Program-made: the position numbers and the translations under genes
NCBI RefSeq assembly: GCF_007565055.1
Contig: NC_044568.1
Location: forward strand, 42,116,156-42,180,155
Direction: 5' to 3'
DNA from: Rhinopithecus roxellana
Taxonomy: Eukaryota; Chordata; Mammalia; Primates; Cercopithecidae
Length of the DNA: 64,000 bases
Shown: positions 31,800 to 42,781 of the stretch, piece by piece
Position numbering within the stretch: position 1 is the stretch's first letter
Layout of the letters: every line of letters begins with the position of its first letter
Notes under the pieces: model-generated
The model's database searches: none
Told to the model about the DNA's origin: nothing
Seen by the model: the letters and a program-made list of their open reading frames with translations, nothing else

Positions 31800-32160
31800 A
31801 TGCAAACTGAAGTGCACGGCATCACCTCGGAGGACCTCTTGTCAAAAGCCATGACCCAGGACCAGTCACAAAACAACAAATACTGTGTGATTCTGCTGCT
31901 TTGGGGAACGTGGAATAGTCACATTCACAGAGACAGAAGGCAGAATGGTGGTTGCCAGAGGCTGGAGGTGGGGGAATGGGCGTTAGAGTTTCAAGGGGAC
32001 ACAGTCTCCGTTTTGCAAGATGAAAGTTCTGGAGGTGGATGGTAGTGATGGTTACACAACAATGTGAATGTACTGAATTCCACTGAACTGTACACTTAAA
32101 AATGGCTACAATGGTAAATATATGTTATTCATATTTTTACCATTTTTTTAAAAGGTGCTT
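31800..32160 (+). mobile_element. L1M-type 3' end, sense
   Basis: 'cattcacagagacagaaggc', 'agaatggtggttgccagagg', 'gatggttacacaacaatgtg' and 'actgaactgtacacttaaaa' are diagnostic of old L1 3' UTRs. Confidence 0.75.
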
Positions 32161-32332
32161 CCCTAGAATCAAATCAAGTGCCTAGTATTAATTACCAGTG
32201 GACAAGAAATACAGGGGCTAGAGGAAGAAGATAAATGGCCCCATGAGGAAGCAATCAGACAACGCCAGAAGGTGAAACCTTCCAGATGCTCTTCAGGATA
32301 ACTGTACTCAGATCATCAAGAAGTTAATGTTG

Positions 32333-32622
32333 GTCCGGCGCGGTGGCTCAAGACTGTGAGCACTTTGGGAGGCCCTGGCGGGCAGACCACTTGAGGTCAG
32401 GAGTTTGAGACCAGCCTGGCCTACATGGTGAAACCCCATCTCTACTAAAAATACAAAAATTTAGCTGGATGTGGTGGTGCATGCCTGTAGTCCCAGCTAC
32501 TTGGATGGCAGAGGCATGAGAATCACCTGAACCTGGGAAGAGGAGGTTGCAGTGAGCCGAGATTGTGCCACTGCACTCCAGCCTGGGCAACAAAGTGAGA
32601 CTCTGTCTCCAAAATTTAAAAA
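32333..32622 (+). mobile_element. Alu (S-like), plus strand
   Basis: 'ggtccggcgcggtggctcaa' with a deletion around 'tgtaatcccag', through 'tctgtctccaaaatttaaaa'. Confidence 0.9.
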
Positions 32623-32748
32623 AAAGTTAATGTTGTTTTAGAAAAATAATAAAGTGAATAGAACATTTATGATTAAAAGAGGCTTAAGAGATATAACAGC
32701 CAAATGTAATTCATTGGACCTTGATTGAATCCTAGTTTTGAAAAAACA

Positions 32749-33040
32749 GTCAGGGCATGGTAGCTCATGCTTGTAATCCCAGCAGTTTGTGGGTCTGAGG
32801 CTCGCTTGAGGCCAGAAGTCTATACCAGTCTGGGCAACATGGTGAAAACCTGTCTCTACAAAAAATACAAAAAAATTAACCAAGTGTAGTGGCATGTGCC
32901 TGTAGTTCCAGCTACTCGGGAAGCTGAGATGGGAGGATCACTTGAGCCCAGGAGGTGGAGGTTACAGTGAGCCAAGATCACGCCACTGCACTCCAGCCTG
33001 GGTGACAGAGCAAGACCCTATCTCAGAAAAGAAAAAGGAA
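32749..33040 (+). mobile_element. Alu (J-like), plus strand
   Basis: 'cagggcatggtagctcatgc' through 'ctatctcagaaaagaaaaag'. Confidence 0.88.
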
Positions 33041-33048
33041 AAACAGGG

Positions 33049-33353
33049 GGCCAGGTGCAGTAGCTCAGGCCTGTAATCCCAGCACTTTGGGAGGCTGAGG
33101 CAGGTGGATCACCCGAGGTCTGGAGTTCAAGACCAGCCTGCCAAAATGGTGAAACCCCATCTCTACTAAAAATACAAAAATTAGCCAGGCATGGTGGTGC
33201 ACACCTGTAATTCCAGCTACTCAGGAAGCTGAGACAGGGTAATTGCTTGAACTCAAGAGGTAGAGGTTGCAGTGAGCCAAGATGGCACCATTGCACTCCA
33301 GTCTGAGCAACAGTGCAAGATTCCATCTCAAAAAAAAGAAAAAAAAGAAAAAA
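33049..33353 (+). mobile_element. Alu (S-like), plus strand
   Basis: 'ggccaggtgcagtagctcag' through an (aaaaaag)n tail. Confidence 0.92.
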
Positions 33354-33355
33354 CA

Positions 33356-33957
33356 GCTCTAAAAAGATCTTTTGGGGACAGTGTGGAAATGTGAAAATGT
33401 GACTACGGGCTGGATAGTATAGTAGATATTAGTGCTTTATTGTTGATTTTCTTCAGTGTAATGTAGGAAAATGTCCTCATTCCTAGAAGATGAAGTATTT
33501 AGGGATAAAGGTCATAAAACCCTGAAGTATGTAGGGATAAAGGTCATGATCACTTTACTCCCAAAGAGTTCAGGAGAAAAAAAAAGTGTGTATACATATA
33601 TGGATATGTATGCAATATGTGCGTATACATATGTGTATGCATAACTATAGATGTATGTGCACATCTACATATGTGTGTATATATGAATATGTATGTAATA
33701 TATGTGCATATGTGTGTATAGCTGCAGATGTAGATATCTATATATGTGTGTATGTATGGATGTGTATGTATGTAGTATGTGTATATATATGTGTATGTAT
33801 AACCATAGATGTATGTGCCTATCATATCTAGATGTATGTGTATATATATGAATATTTATGTAATATGTGTCTGTATATGTGTGTATATATGGATGTATAT
33901 GTAGTATGTATGTGTTTATATATATGCATGTGTGCATGTACAGATATAGATGTATGT

Positions 33958-33988
<31 letters not shown>

Positions 33989-34160
33989 CATATCTCCCAG
34001 AGAGAGAAAGGAGAGACTAAGTATATGCGGTAAACTGAGCGTCAACAATGTTGCAGCTTGGCAGTGGATATACTGGTGATCATTGAACTACTCTAAGGAC
34101 TTTCCTGAATATTTAAAATGTATCATATAAAGGCAGCTGAAGGTATTGGAGGGGGAAGAA
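33356..34160 (+). mobile_element. L1ME-type 3' UTR, carrying a large microsatellite
   Basis: 'aaaaagatcttttggggaca', 'gtaggaaaatgtcctcattc' and 'ggtcatgatcactttactcc', then the microsatellite at 33578-33990, then 'gtcaacaatgttgcagcttg' and 'ctaaggactttcctgaatat'. This order is that of old L1ME 3' ends as I recall them. A short internal duplication around 33497-33549 repeats 'agggataaaggtcat'. Confidence 0.6.
33578..33990 (+). repeat. Complex (TG/TA/TATG)n microsatellite, about 410 bp
   Basis: Almost entirely alternating purine-pyrimidine: 'gtgtatatatgtgtatgt' variants, ending in a pure (TG) run of about 13 units at 33964-33989. Confidence 0.95.
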
Positions 34161-34860
34161 AGAACAAAATAAATAAGAATAAAATGTGTCATAATAAAAC
34201 TTGGGGTGGCGAAGAAGAAATCTTCTTTAAATGTGGAAGTCATCCTGTGGCCTATGAGCAGCTGTTGGAGGACTGAAAGTGAGTGACACAGAATTGGTCT
34301 GGTGGCTCTTCACCTGAACCTGGGGTTTTCTTACAGGGGGCACTCCAAGACCTAGGCCCCTCCATAGGTAGGCTCAGGGGCTCCCCCCTGGAGAGTCCCT
34401 GAGTCCCCAGGGACTCAGCAGGGCTCCAAGTCCTTACTGCTGGCTCAGCCTTTGCAGCAACCACCCTGCCCATCACCCCTCTCTCTGGACTTACAAGGAA
34501 GGTAAGTCACACCTGGAGGCCAGCAGCAGCCTTTGCACCCCCAGTGCCTTTGACCTTCTGGGAGCTGGAGAAGAGGCAGGCATGGCATTCAATGCCATGG
34601 CCAAACAGGACACGGGGAACCAGCTTTCAAAGAAAGGAAAGAGGAGTTCCTCTTGGGGCTGCAGGTGGGGATTCACCAGGGACACAGAGGGCAGCTGTTG
34701 CTGCTGGGGGTGTTTTCTCTCCTCCTGGCAGGTGTTTTATGCTACTGTTATCCTTCTATCCACACTGCAACGTGTGGAAAACTCCCAGATCTAACCTTCT
34801 TTTCCTCAACCTTCCTTCTTCTTCTTTTGTTTAAATTAATGTGTTCATTAAAAATACATT
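34160..34860. other. Unassigned unique DNA
   Basis: No repeat, exon or RNA gene recognised. Short open frames on both strands have no known domain. Confidence 0.4.
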
Positions 34861-35428
34861 AAGGTAGAAACAACCCAAATGTCCATCAACTGATGAGTGG
34901 ATATAGAAAATGTCATATACGTATGATCCAGGAATCCCACTGCAGGGTATTTATCCAAAAGGAAGGAAATCCATATATCAGAAGTGTCTCTACACCCATG
35001 TTTATTGCAGCACTGTTCACAATAGCCAAGACATGGAATTGACCAAAGTGTCCACCAGTGGAGGAATGGATAACAGGAATGTGGTATAGATACACAATGG
35101 AATGTTATTTAGCCATAAAAAAGAACGAAATCCTCTTATTTGCAGCAACATGGATGGAACTGGAGGTCCTTATGTAAAGTGGAATAAGCCAGGCACAGAA
35201 AGACAAATATCATATGTTCTCACATATGTGGGAGCTAAAAAGTTGATCCCACGGAGTCAGAGAGTACAATGGTGGGTTACCAGAGGCAAGGGAGAGGTAT
35301 GGGGGGAATAAACAGTAATTGGTTAAGAAGTAAAAAATACAGTTGGATAGAAGGAGTAAGTTCTAGTATTTGGTAGTACAGTGGGGAGATTATAGTTAAA
35401 AGTAATTTATCATATATTTCAAAATAGC

Positions 35429-35546
35429 TGGAAAAAATATATATACTATATATATAAAATATATATTTAAATATATATTTAATAATATATAATAAATATA
35501 TATTTAATAATATATTTAAATATATATAATATATATTATATATATA
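35429..35546 (+). repeat. AT-rich (TATAT/TTTAA)n tract between an Alu tail and its TSD
   Basis: About 115 bp of A/T only ('atatatatttaaatatatat'). It lies between 'agctggaaaa' (left flank) and the T-run of the antisense Alu, so it sits where the Alu poly(A) tail should be. Confidence 0.8.
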
Positions 35547-35841
35547 TTTTTTTGAGACGGAGTCTCCCTCGGTAGCCCAGGCTGGAGTGCAGCGGCACGA
35601 TCTCAGCTCACTGCAAGCTCCACCTCCCGGGTTCATGCCATTCTCCTGCCTCAGCCTCCCGAGTAACTGGGACTACAGACGCCTGCCACCATGCCCGGCT
35701 ACTTTTTTTTTTTTTTGTATTATAGTAGAGATGGAGTTTCACCGTGTTAGCCAGGATGGTCTCGATCTCCTGACCTCGTGATCGGCCAGCCTCAGCCTCC
35801 CAAAGTGCTGGGATTACAGGCGTGAGCCACCACATCCGGTC
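35547..35841 (-). mobile_element. AluY-type, minus strand
   Basis: 'gagacggagtctccctcggt' with 'ctcactgcaagctccacctc' (AluY feature), ending 'gagccaccacatccggtc'. A probable TSD 'ctggaaaa' lies at about 35427-35434 and 35841-35848. Confidence 0.92.
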
Positions 35842-35999
35842 TGGAAAAGATTTATAATGGTCCCAACATAAAGAAATGATAAATGTTTGAGGTGATGGAT
35901 ATCCTAATTACCTTGATTTGATCATTACATATTGTATACAGTTATCAAAATATCACATGCACCCCCAAAATATATACGACTATGAAATCTCAATTTAAA

Positions 36000-36670
36000 A
36001 CATAAAATATATGTGGTACATATATGCAATAGAAAATTATTCAGCCTTACCCAGCACTTTGGGAGGCCAAGGTGGGCAGATCATTTGAGGTCCGGAGTTC
36101 GAGACCAGTCTGGCCAACATGGTGAAACCCCGTCTCTACTAAAACTATAAAAAACTGAGCCAGGCACGACGGTGCACACCTGTAATCCCAGCCACTCGGG
36201 AGGCTGAGGCATGAGAATCGCTTGAACCCAGGAGATAGAGGCTGCAGTGAGCCGAGATGGCACCACTGCACTCCAGCCTGGGTGACAGAGTGAGACCCTG
36301 TCTCAAAAAAAAAGAAAAGAAAAGAAAAGAAAAGAAATAAAATTATTCAACTTTGAAAAGAAAAGAAATTCTAGAACCAGTCACAAAAAGACAACAGGGT
36401 ATGATTTCACTAATATAAGGTACCCAGAACAGTCAAACTCACAGAGACAGAAAGTAGAATGGTGGCTGCCAGGGTGGGTCTGGGAGGTGGGGGATGGGGA
36501 GTTATTGTTTAATGGGGGTGGAATTTCATTTTGTGAAGATGAAACATTCTGGAAGTGGAACGTGGTGATGGTTACACAACCATGTGAATGTACTTAATAC
36601 CACAGAACTGTACACTTAAAATAGTTAAGATGGTAAATTTTATATTATGTATATTTTAGCACAATAAAAA
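36000..36670 (+). mobile_element. L1M-type 3' end, sense, split by an Alu
   Basis: 'tgcaatagaaaattattcag' continues after the Alu with 'gagacagaaagtagaatggt' and 'gatggttacacaaccatgtg'. It is homologous to the fragments at 31.8-32.2 kb and 51.7-51.9 kb. Confidence 0.75.
36047..36343 (+). mobile_element. 5'-truncated Alu, plus strand, with TSD
   Basis: Begins inside the left arm at 'cccagcactttgggaggcca' and ends with (aaaag)n. 'aaattattca' on both sides (36034-36043, 36341-36350) shows a 5'-truncated insertion rather than a later deletion. Confidence 0.88.
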
Positions 36671-37020
36671 TACACAATAACATATAAATGTGTATTTGCA
36701 CAAGTGTATAGTTTATATGTGGAAAGATACACAAACAATCTCTATTAGTTGCCTGCACGGACTCAGGGTAGTGGGTGGGGCAGGTGCTCAGAGGGGAAGA
36801 CTTGCTTTCCACCAAATACCCTTTCATATGTTTGAACATTTTTCCATGTGCATGACTGACCTATGCAAAAAGATAAAATTTTAAATTCATGCGTTCCAAA
36901 AGGGGTATAATGAAAAGCAGTTTTCCCACCTCTGAGATGCCCCTCACCCCCATGCCAGGTTTAATTTCCTTTCCTCAGAGGCAAACAGGCTTAATGATTT
37001 CTTGTTTGTCCTTCAGAAAT
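36671..37020. other. Unassigned AT-rich DNA
   Basis: Possible old L1 remnants, no exon. Confidence 0.35.
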
Positions 37021-37039
37021 AGGCTAGGCATATGCAAGC

Positions 37040-37250
37040 TTCTGTGTAAAGGAAGGAAGATGGGAAGTGAGGAGGAAGAGAGGGAGGAAGGGATGGAAGG
37101 AAGGCAGGATGCAGGAGGGTAAAAAGGAAGGAAGAAAGAAAGGGAGGGAGGGAAAGAGGGAAGGAAGGAGGGAGGGAAGGATGGAAGAGCGAGAGAAGGA
37201 AGGAAGAAAGAAAGGATGGAAGAAGGAGACAGGAAGGAAGAGAAGCAGGT
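37040..37250 (+). repeat. (GGAA/GGGA)n polypurine tract
   Basis: About 210 bp of near-pure purine: 'ggaaggaagaaagaaaggga' variants. The deduced Arg/Glu/Gly/Lys-rich peptide is an artefact. Confidence 0.9.
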
Positions 37251-37663
37251 AAGATATACAAAAACACTGTTTTACACCTTACTTTTTTCACATAAAATGC
37301 TTCTATCAAAACATCTAGCTAAACTGTGTTCTTTCTCTTGACTGGGCGATTTTCCACGATATGCATATACCATAATGCCTATAGCCAGTCCCCTATTGAT
37401 GGATATTTTGGGTTTTTCCAGTCTTTTTCATTTACAGAATAATGTCAAAATAACCTTACTTGAGTGTACTTGCAAGGGGGAATGCTTCTGGTGGGCAAAT
37501 TCCTAGAAGTAGGGTGGCTGGGCTTTTATATATCCACAGAGATTTAAAAAGAAAGCCCCTGCCCTGAACAGCTGTCTCGGAGCTTCCTCTTTTCAGCAGA
37601 CGCAGGGCGTCCCGGGGGAGAGGGCTCTGCATGGGGTTGGGAGGACCACTTCAACCACTGATT
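37250..37663 (-). mobile_element. Possible old L1 antisense fragment
   Basis: 'gatggatattttgggttttt' and 'cccctattgatggatatttt' resemble antisense L1 3' text. Weak support. Confidence 0.4.
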
Positions 37664-37907
37664 TCTTTTTTTGAGACGGTGTCTCACTCTGTCACACAGG
37701 CTGGAGTGCAGTTTCACAATCACAGCTCACTGCAGCCCCGACCTCTCCAGGCTCAGGTGATTCTCCCACCTCAGTTGTTATATCTTTGGCAGATATAAGG
37801 TTTCACCATATTGCCCAGGCTGGTCTCTCACTCCTGGGCTCAAGTGATCCACTAGCCTCAACCTCCCAAAGTGCTGGGATTACAGGCATGAGCCATCGCG
37901 CCCAGCC
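37664..37907 (-). mobile_element. Alu (J-like), minus strand, internally deleted
   Basis: 'gagacggtgtctcactctgt' through 'ccatcgcgcccagccc', with the central region missing around 'cctcagttgttatatctttg'. Confidence 0.85.
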
Positions 37908-37912
37908 CAAGA

Positions 37913-38040
37913 CTTTTTTTTAATAGAGATGGGATTTCACCATGTTGCCCAGGCTGGTCTCAAACTTCTGGGCTCAATGAATCTTCCTGCCTCGGCCTAC
38001 CAAAGTGCCGGAATTACAGGCATAAGCCCCTGCACCCTGT
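37913..38040 (-). mobile_element. Alu right-arm fragment, minus strand
   Basis: 'taatagagatgggatttcac' through 'cataagcccctgcaccctgt'. Confidence 0.8.
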
Positions 38041-38838
38041 CGACATTTTCATTACCACAAAATGAAACCCTATATCATTATCAGTCACTCCCCATTTTCC
38101 CCTATCCCCAACTTCTGGCAACCATGAATCTATTTTCTATCTCTCTGAGTTTATTTTTTGTGGGTATTTCATATCCATGGAATCATATATATAATACTTG
38201 GCATTTTGTGTCTGATTTCTTTCACTTAGTGTTTTCAGAGTTCATCTGTATCGTAGCATGTATCAGCACTTCATTCTTTTTCATTGCTGGATAATATTCT
38301 ACTGTATGGATGGACCACATTTTGTTTATCCATTCATCAGCTGATGGGTATTTGGGCTATTTGCAGTTTTTGACTCTTGTGAATCATGCTGCTACGAACC
38401 ATTGTGTGCAAGTTTTTATGTAAACGTGTTTTCCATTCTTTGGGGCATATATGTGGAAATGGAATTGCTGGGTCATATGGCAACTCTAGGTTTAACTTTT
38501 GGAGAACCTACCAGGCTGGTTTTTTACTGGATGGTGCCGTGCAGTTCTGGGCTGTTGGTGTCCTGAACAAAGAACTGGAGGAGACACACGCAGAGAGCAA
38601 AGCAAAGCAGCAACAGGGTAAGAAGCACAGTGTCCACTCTCGGATGGGGGAGCGGACTGACCTCTGCAGACGAGATCAGCATCAGCTTGGTGTAATTTGG
38701 GTCTTTTCGTGTGTTTTTTTCTTCTCTCCCCAAGGCTGCCTAATCTCTAGCCAGTGTTTGGCTTTTGATTGATAGGTGTGTTGCTCAGTTATTTTGGGCC
38801 CTTGTGTGCTTCTGTGTCTCCTCTATCCCATAATTTTT

Positions 38839-39147
38839 TTTTTTTTTTTTTTTTTTTTTTTGTTGAGACGGAATCTTGCTCTGTCGCCCAGGCTGGAGTG
38901 CGGTGGCCGGACCTCAGCTCACTGCAAGCTCCGCCTTCCGGGTTTACGCCATTCTCCTGCCTCAGCCTCCCGAGTAGCTGGGACTACAGGTGCCCGCCAC
39001 CACGCCTGGCTAGTTTTTTGTATTTTTTAATAGAGACGGGGTTTCACCGTGTTAGCCAGGATGGTCTCGATCTCCTGACCTCGTGATCTGCCCGTCTCGG
39101 CCTCCCAAAGTGCTGGGATTACAGGCTTGAGCCACCGCGCCTGGCCT
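38839..39147 (-). mobile_element. AluY, Old World monkey type, minus strand, with TSD
   Basis: 'gagacggaatcttgctctgt' with 'gtggccggacctcagctcac' and ending 'ccaccgcgcctggc'. The 15-bp TSD 'ctatcccataatttt' lies at about 38823-38837 and 39147-39161. Confidence 0.95.
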
Positions 39148-39327
39148 ATCCCATAATTTTAAGTACGTGCATGATATACAGCCCATATGCATGAACCTTA
39201 AGTAGCTGATAATCATGCAGGATTATGTGAAAGATACTTTTTCTCTAATGTGTATGCCCATCTCTGAAGCGCTTCCGCTTACTGGTTTGTTCTGGATCTT
39301 GCCTGCCATGGGGTCCTTGCTCACTCT

Positions 39328-39641
39328 TTCTTTTTTTTTTTTTTTTGCTGGGCAGTGGGGGGCGAGTCTCCCTCTGTTGCCCAGGCTGGAGTGCAATGGC
39401 CAATCTCGGCTCACTGCAACCTCGCCTCCTGGGTTCAAGTCATTCTCTTGCCTCGGCCTCCCGAGTAGCTGGGATCATAGGTGGGCACCACCACGCCTGG
39501 CTAATTTTTTTTGTATCTTTAGTAGAGACAGGGTTTCATCATGTTGGCCAGTCTGGTCTCAAACTCCTGGCCTCAAGCGATCCACCCGCCTCGGCCTCCC
39601 AAAATGCTGGAATTACAGGTGTGAGCCACCATGCCCTGCCT
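39328..39641 (-). mobile_element. Alu (S-like), minus strand, with TSD
   Basis: T-run then 'gcgagtctccctctgttgcc', ending 'gccaccatgccctgcc'. 'tccttgctcact' flanks at about 39314-39325 and 39642-39653. Confidence 0.92.
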
Positions 39642-40527
39642 CCTTGCTCACTGTTTCATCTCACTTTTGTTTTGGCTGCTGAACCTTTGCTTTTCATCTC
39701 ACTTCTTGTTCACCCACCCCTTCACCTTGTTTCTGTTCTCTGCTTTTACTTACTCTGTCCTTTATCCAACTTTCAATTCCCTTTGCTATTCTCCTGCCTC
39801 ATTTTCAAGGAGGCTCTACCATTTTACACGAGTGTTCTCTCCATTTCCCCACCAACCTTTGCTATTGCCTGTCCTTTTGATTACAGTTATCCGAGTGGGG
39901 GTGACGTGCCGTTCTTTGGCTTTGATTAGCATTTCCCTAATGACTAATGATGCTGCGTATCTTATCGTGTGTGTACTGGACATTTGTCATTTCCTTTGGA
40001 AAAATGTCTATTAAAGTCTTTTGCCCATTTTCCATTTTTTAGTTGTGTTGTTTGTCTTTTTTGTTGTTGACTTGTAACGGTTCTTCATGTATTTTGGTAT
40101 TAGATCTCTATCAGATATATGATTTACACATAGTTTATTCTTTGGGTTGACTTTTCACTTTATTGATAACGCCTTTGGAGCACAAAACCTTTTCACTTTG
40201 ATAATATCCAATTATCTATTGTTTCTTTGGTTACTTATGCTTTAGATATTATATCTAAGAAACAGTGCCTAACCCATGGCCATGAAGATTTGCTCCTATG
40301 TTTTCTTCTAAGAGTTTTATATTTTGATTCATTTTGAGTTACATTTGGTAAATGATGTGAGTTAGGGATCCAACTTTAGTCTTTTGCATGTGGCTATCCA
40401 GTTGTGTCAGCTTATTTATTGAAAAGACTATATTCTTTCCCCCATTGAATTATCTTGGCACTCTTATCAAAAATCAACCGCCCATAAATGTATTCATTTA
40501 TTTCTGGACTCTCAATTTCTACACAAT

Positions 40528-40822
40528 TTTTTTTTTTTTTTTTAAGAGACAAGGAGCTTGCTTTGTTGCCCAGGCTTGCAGTGGTACAATCACAGCCTCA
40601 AACTTCTGGGCTCAAGCTATCCTCCCTTCTCAGCCTCCTTAGTAGCTGAAACTACAGACATGCAGCACTGTACCAGACTAATTTTGTTGTTTGTTTGTTT
40701 TTGGAGAGACAGGGGGTCCCTTTGTTGCCCAGGCTGGTCTCAAACTCCTGGACTCGAGCAATCCTCCCACCTCAGTCTCCCAAAGTGTTGGGATTACAGG
40801 TATGAGCCACCACACCCGGTCC
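40528..40822 (-). mobile_element. Alu (J-like), minus strand
   Basis: T-run then 'aagagacaaggagcttgctt', ending 'gccaccacacccggtcc'. Confidence 0.88.
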
Positions 40823-40849
40823 ACAATCTTGATTACAGTGCTTCATAGT

Positions 40850-41610
40850 AATTCCCTCCTCCTAGGTCTTCTTATTCTTTTTAATTTTCAAACAAAATCT
40901 TTCAAATATGCAGAAAAGTAAAACAAACCTTGGGATCCACAACCTAGATTTAACAGCAGTTAACATTTTACTGTCTTTTGGTTCACTAAGAAATAAAATA
41001 TTTTAGATAGAGCCAGGCGTGGTTGCTCGTGCCTGTAATCCCAGCGCTTTGAGACGCCAAGTGGGGCAGATCGCTTCACCTCAGGAATTCAAGACCAGCT
41101 TGGGCAACATAGCGAGACCTCGTCTCTACAAAACAAAAAGAAGAAGAAGAAATAAAGTATTTTAGATACAACCAAAGCTATCTACCCTACCCCCACCCCC
41201 ACCCATTTCCCCTCCCTCTCTCTTTTTGGGTAACCACAAAACCACCTAGGAAGTTACAGGGTCCTTCCCAAGGATGCCATTGTACTTTTATAGCCTTATA
41301 AATAAGACACAGCATTGTTCTGTGGGCCTTAGTATTTTACATAAGTAGCATCTTATAGGATGTAACCTTTTACAACCTGCTTGTTTTGTTCACGTTTATC
41401 TTTGTAAGCTTTTTCTCCATGTTGATCCACATGGACCTAGTCCATTCATTTTTACTTTGCAGCAAGTTCTATTTTGGTTTCATCTATTGTTTATTCCTGG
41501 ATTCCCCTGGCAGTGAATATTTGGTTGTTTCCAGATTTTCACTATTACTGGTAGTTCTGTAATGAATGGACATTCCAATGTGTACCTTCTTGTTCCCTTC
41601 ATCTTTTTGT
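40850..41610 (-). mobile_element. Ancient L1M fragment, antisense, split by an Alu monomer
   Basis: 'aacaaaatctttcaaatatg', 'ttaacagcagttaacatttt', then 41160-41610 'gtagcatcttataggatgta' and 'gtgaatatttggttgtttcc'. Old LINE style, subfamily uncertain. Confidence 0.5.
41012..41152 (+). mobile_element. Free-left-Alu-monomer-like (FLAM), plus strand
   Basis: 'agccaggcgtggttgctcgt' through 'ctctacaaaacaaaaagaag'. Only one arm is present, with its own A-rich tail. Confidence 0.85.
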
Positions 41611-41814
41611 TTATTTTTTGGCTCTAAACTTGGTTCTCCACTGAGGGATTGCTTCCCCTGCAGGCTTCTAAGAGGTGGCTATTATCTCCTCAATAGCCAT
41701 TCTACTGTGGGGCTGAGGATAGACGAGGCATTGCCCCTTGCTCTTTATAGCTACTTCCAAACCACACATTTTTGCTCCCTAAAATCCCCAGCTTCTTTCC
41801 TTAGTTCAATTTTT

Positions 41815-41940
41815 TAAAAACATAGAGACAGGGTCTCACTATCTTTCTCAGGCTGGTCTTGAACTCCTGGCCTCAAGTGATCCTCCTGCCTCAGCCTCCC
41901 AAAGTGCTGGGATTACAGGTGTGAGTCACCTCACCCAGCC
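41815..41940 (-). mobile_element. Alu monomer, minus strand
   Basis: 'agagacagggtctcactatc' through 'cacctcacccagccc'. Confidence 0.8.
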
Positions 41941-42471
41941 CTACAGCTTCTTTGAAATGCAAGTCACCACTTTACCATCCATTGCTCCCTCCGGTTGGTT
42001 GCAGCCACCTACACACCCCTGTCACTCCCCCTCCCTCCATGTCTGTTACAGCTTCCAGCGTATAGTCATTCTCTCCAACATGATTCTGACACAATCATGA
42101 TTTCCTTTTGGGGGTGTGTGTGAAAATGTTTTAATTGCAGGATTCTTAGATATAGTGGTTAATCCATTTTTCACAATTCCTCACTAAATAAGAGTATCTC
42201 ATGCTGGAAACACACTCCCTCCCCTTACATTAAACTCAGATGATCACATCTCTTTAACACAAAGTTGTGTTAAAAGGTTCTCATCTTTGTTAAGCCAAGG
42301 ACTGTGGTGCAAAAGGAATATTTCATTAACTGAAGTCACCACTATTTGCTAGAAACATCCATTACTTTAGAATACTTCAGCTATAAAATATATTGAATTT
42401 TCATATATCTTAACCATATACATGTGTAACTAACACTAAATGCAGTTCAGTCATTAGAAAGTAAGATTCTG
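41941..42471. other. Unassigned noncoding DNA
   Basis: No gene or clear repeat; AT-rich toward the right. Confidence 0.35.
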
Positions 42472-42781
42472 GGTTGGGTGCACTGGCTCACGCCTGTAAT
42501 CCCAGCACTTTGAAAGGCCGTAGCAGGAGGATCGCTTTAGGCCAGGAGTTTGAGACCTTAGCCTGGGCAATATAGCGAGATGCTATCTCTACAAAAGACT
42601 TTAAAAATTAGCTGGGCATGGTGGTACATGCCTGTAGTCCCAGCTGTTTGGGAGGCTGAGGTGGGAGGATTGCTTGAGCCCAGGAGATCAAGGCTGCAGT
42701 GAGCAGTGATCGCATCACTGCACTCCAGCCCAAGCAACAGAGCAAAACCCTATCTCAAAAAAGAAAAAGAAAAAGAAAAAA
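42472..42781 (+). mobile_element. Alu (J-like), plus strand
   Basis: 'gggttgggtgcactggctca' through an (aaaag)n tail. Confidence 0.88.

Larger units (their letters stand above)
34861..36000 (+). mobile_element. L1 3' fragment, sense, split by an AluY
   Basis: 'caacccaaatgtccatcaac', 'ccattcacaatagccaagac'-like text, 'tcatatgttctcacatatgt', then after the Alu 'gatggatatcctaattacct' and 'atcacatgcacccccaaaat'. This is an L1 ORF2 end plus 3' UTR, relatively young L1MA/L1PB style. Confidence 0.75.
38535..39794. mobile_element. LTR-like insert within the L1 (about 600 bp net of Alus)
   Basis: Non-L1 sequence between the two L1 halves. It may begin 'tgttggtgtcctgaacaaag' (TG start) and end 'cctgcctcattttca' (CA end), with text 'gagacacacgcagagagcaa' of ERV-LTR style. 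No convincing target duplication was found. The family is not identified; a plain L1 deletion with other fill is possible. Confidence 0.4.
38041..40527 (-). mobile_element. L1M-type element, antisense, split by an LTR-like insert and two Alus
   Basis: 38041-38530 ('tccattcatcagctgatggg', 'gctgggtcatatggcaactc') and 39795-40527 ('tttccctaatgactaatgat', 'gattcattttgagttacatt', 'tggctatccagttgtgtcag') are consecutive antisense L1 ORF2/3' segments. The break falls inside the L1 motif 'gctgcaccattttaca'. No intact frame. Confidence 0.8.

Noticed and set aside
33550..34048. Tyr/Ile/His/Thr-rich frames at 33.6-34.0 kb
   Set aside because: Translation of the TG/TA microsatellite.
37013..37309. Ser/Leu/Pro-rich and Arg/Glu/Gly-rich frames
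   Set aside because: Both strands of the (GGAA)n tract at 37.04-37.25 kb.
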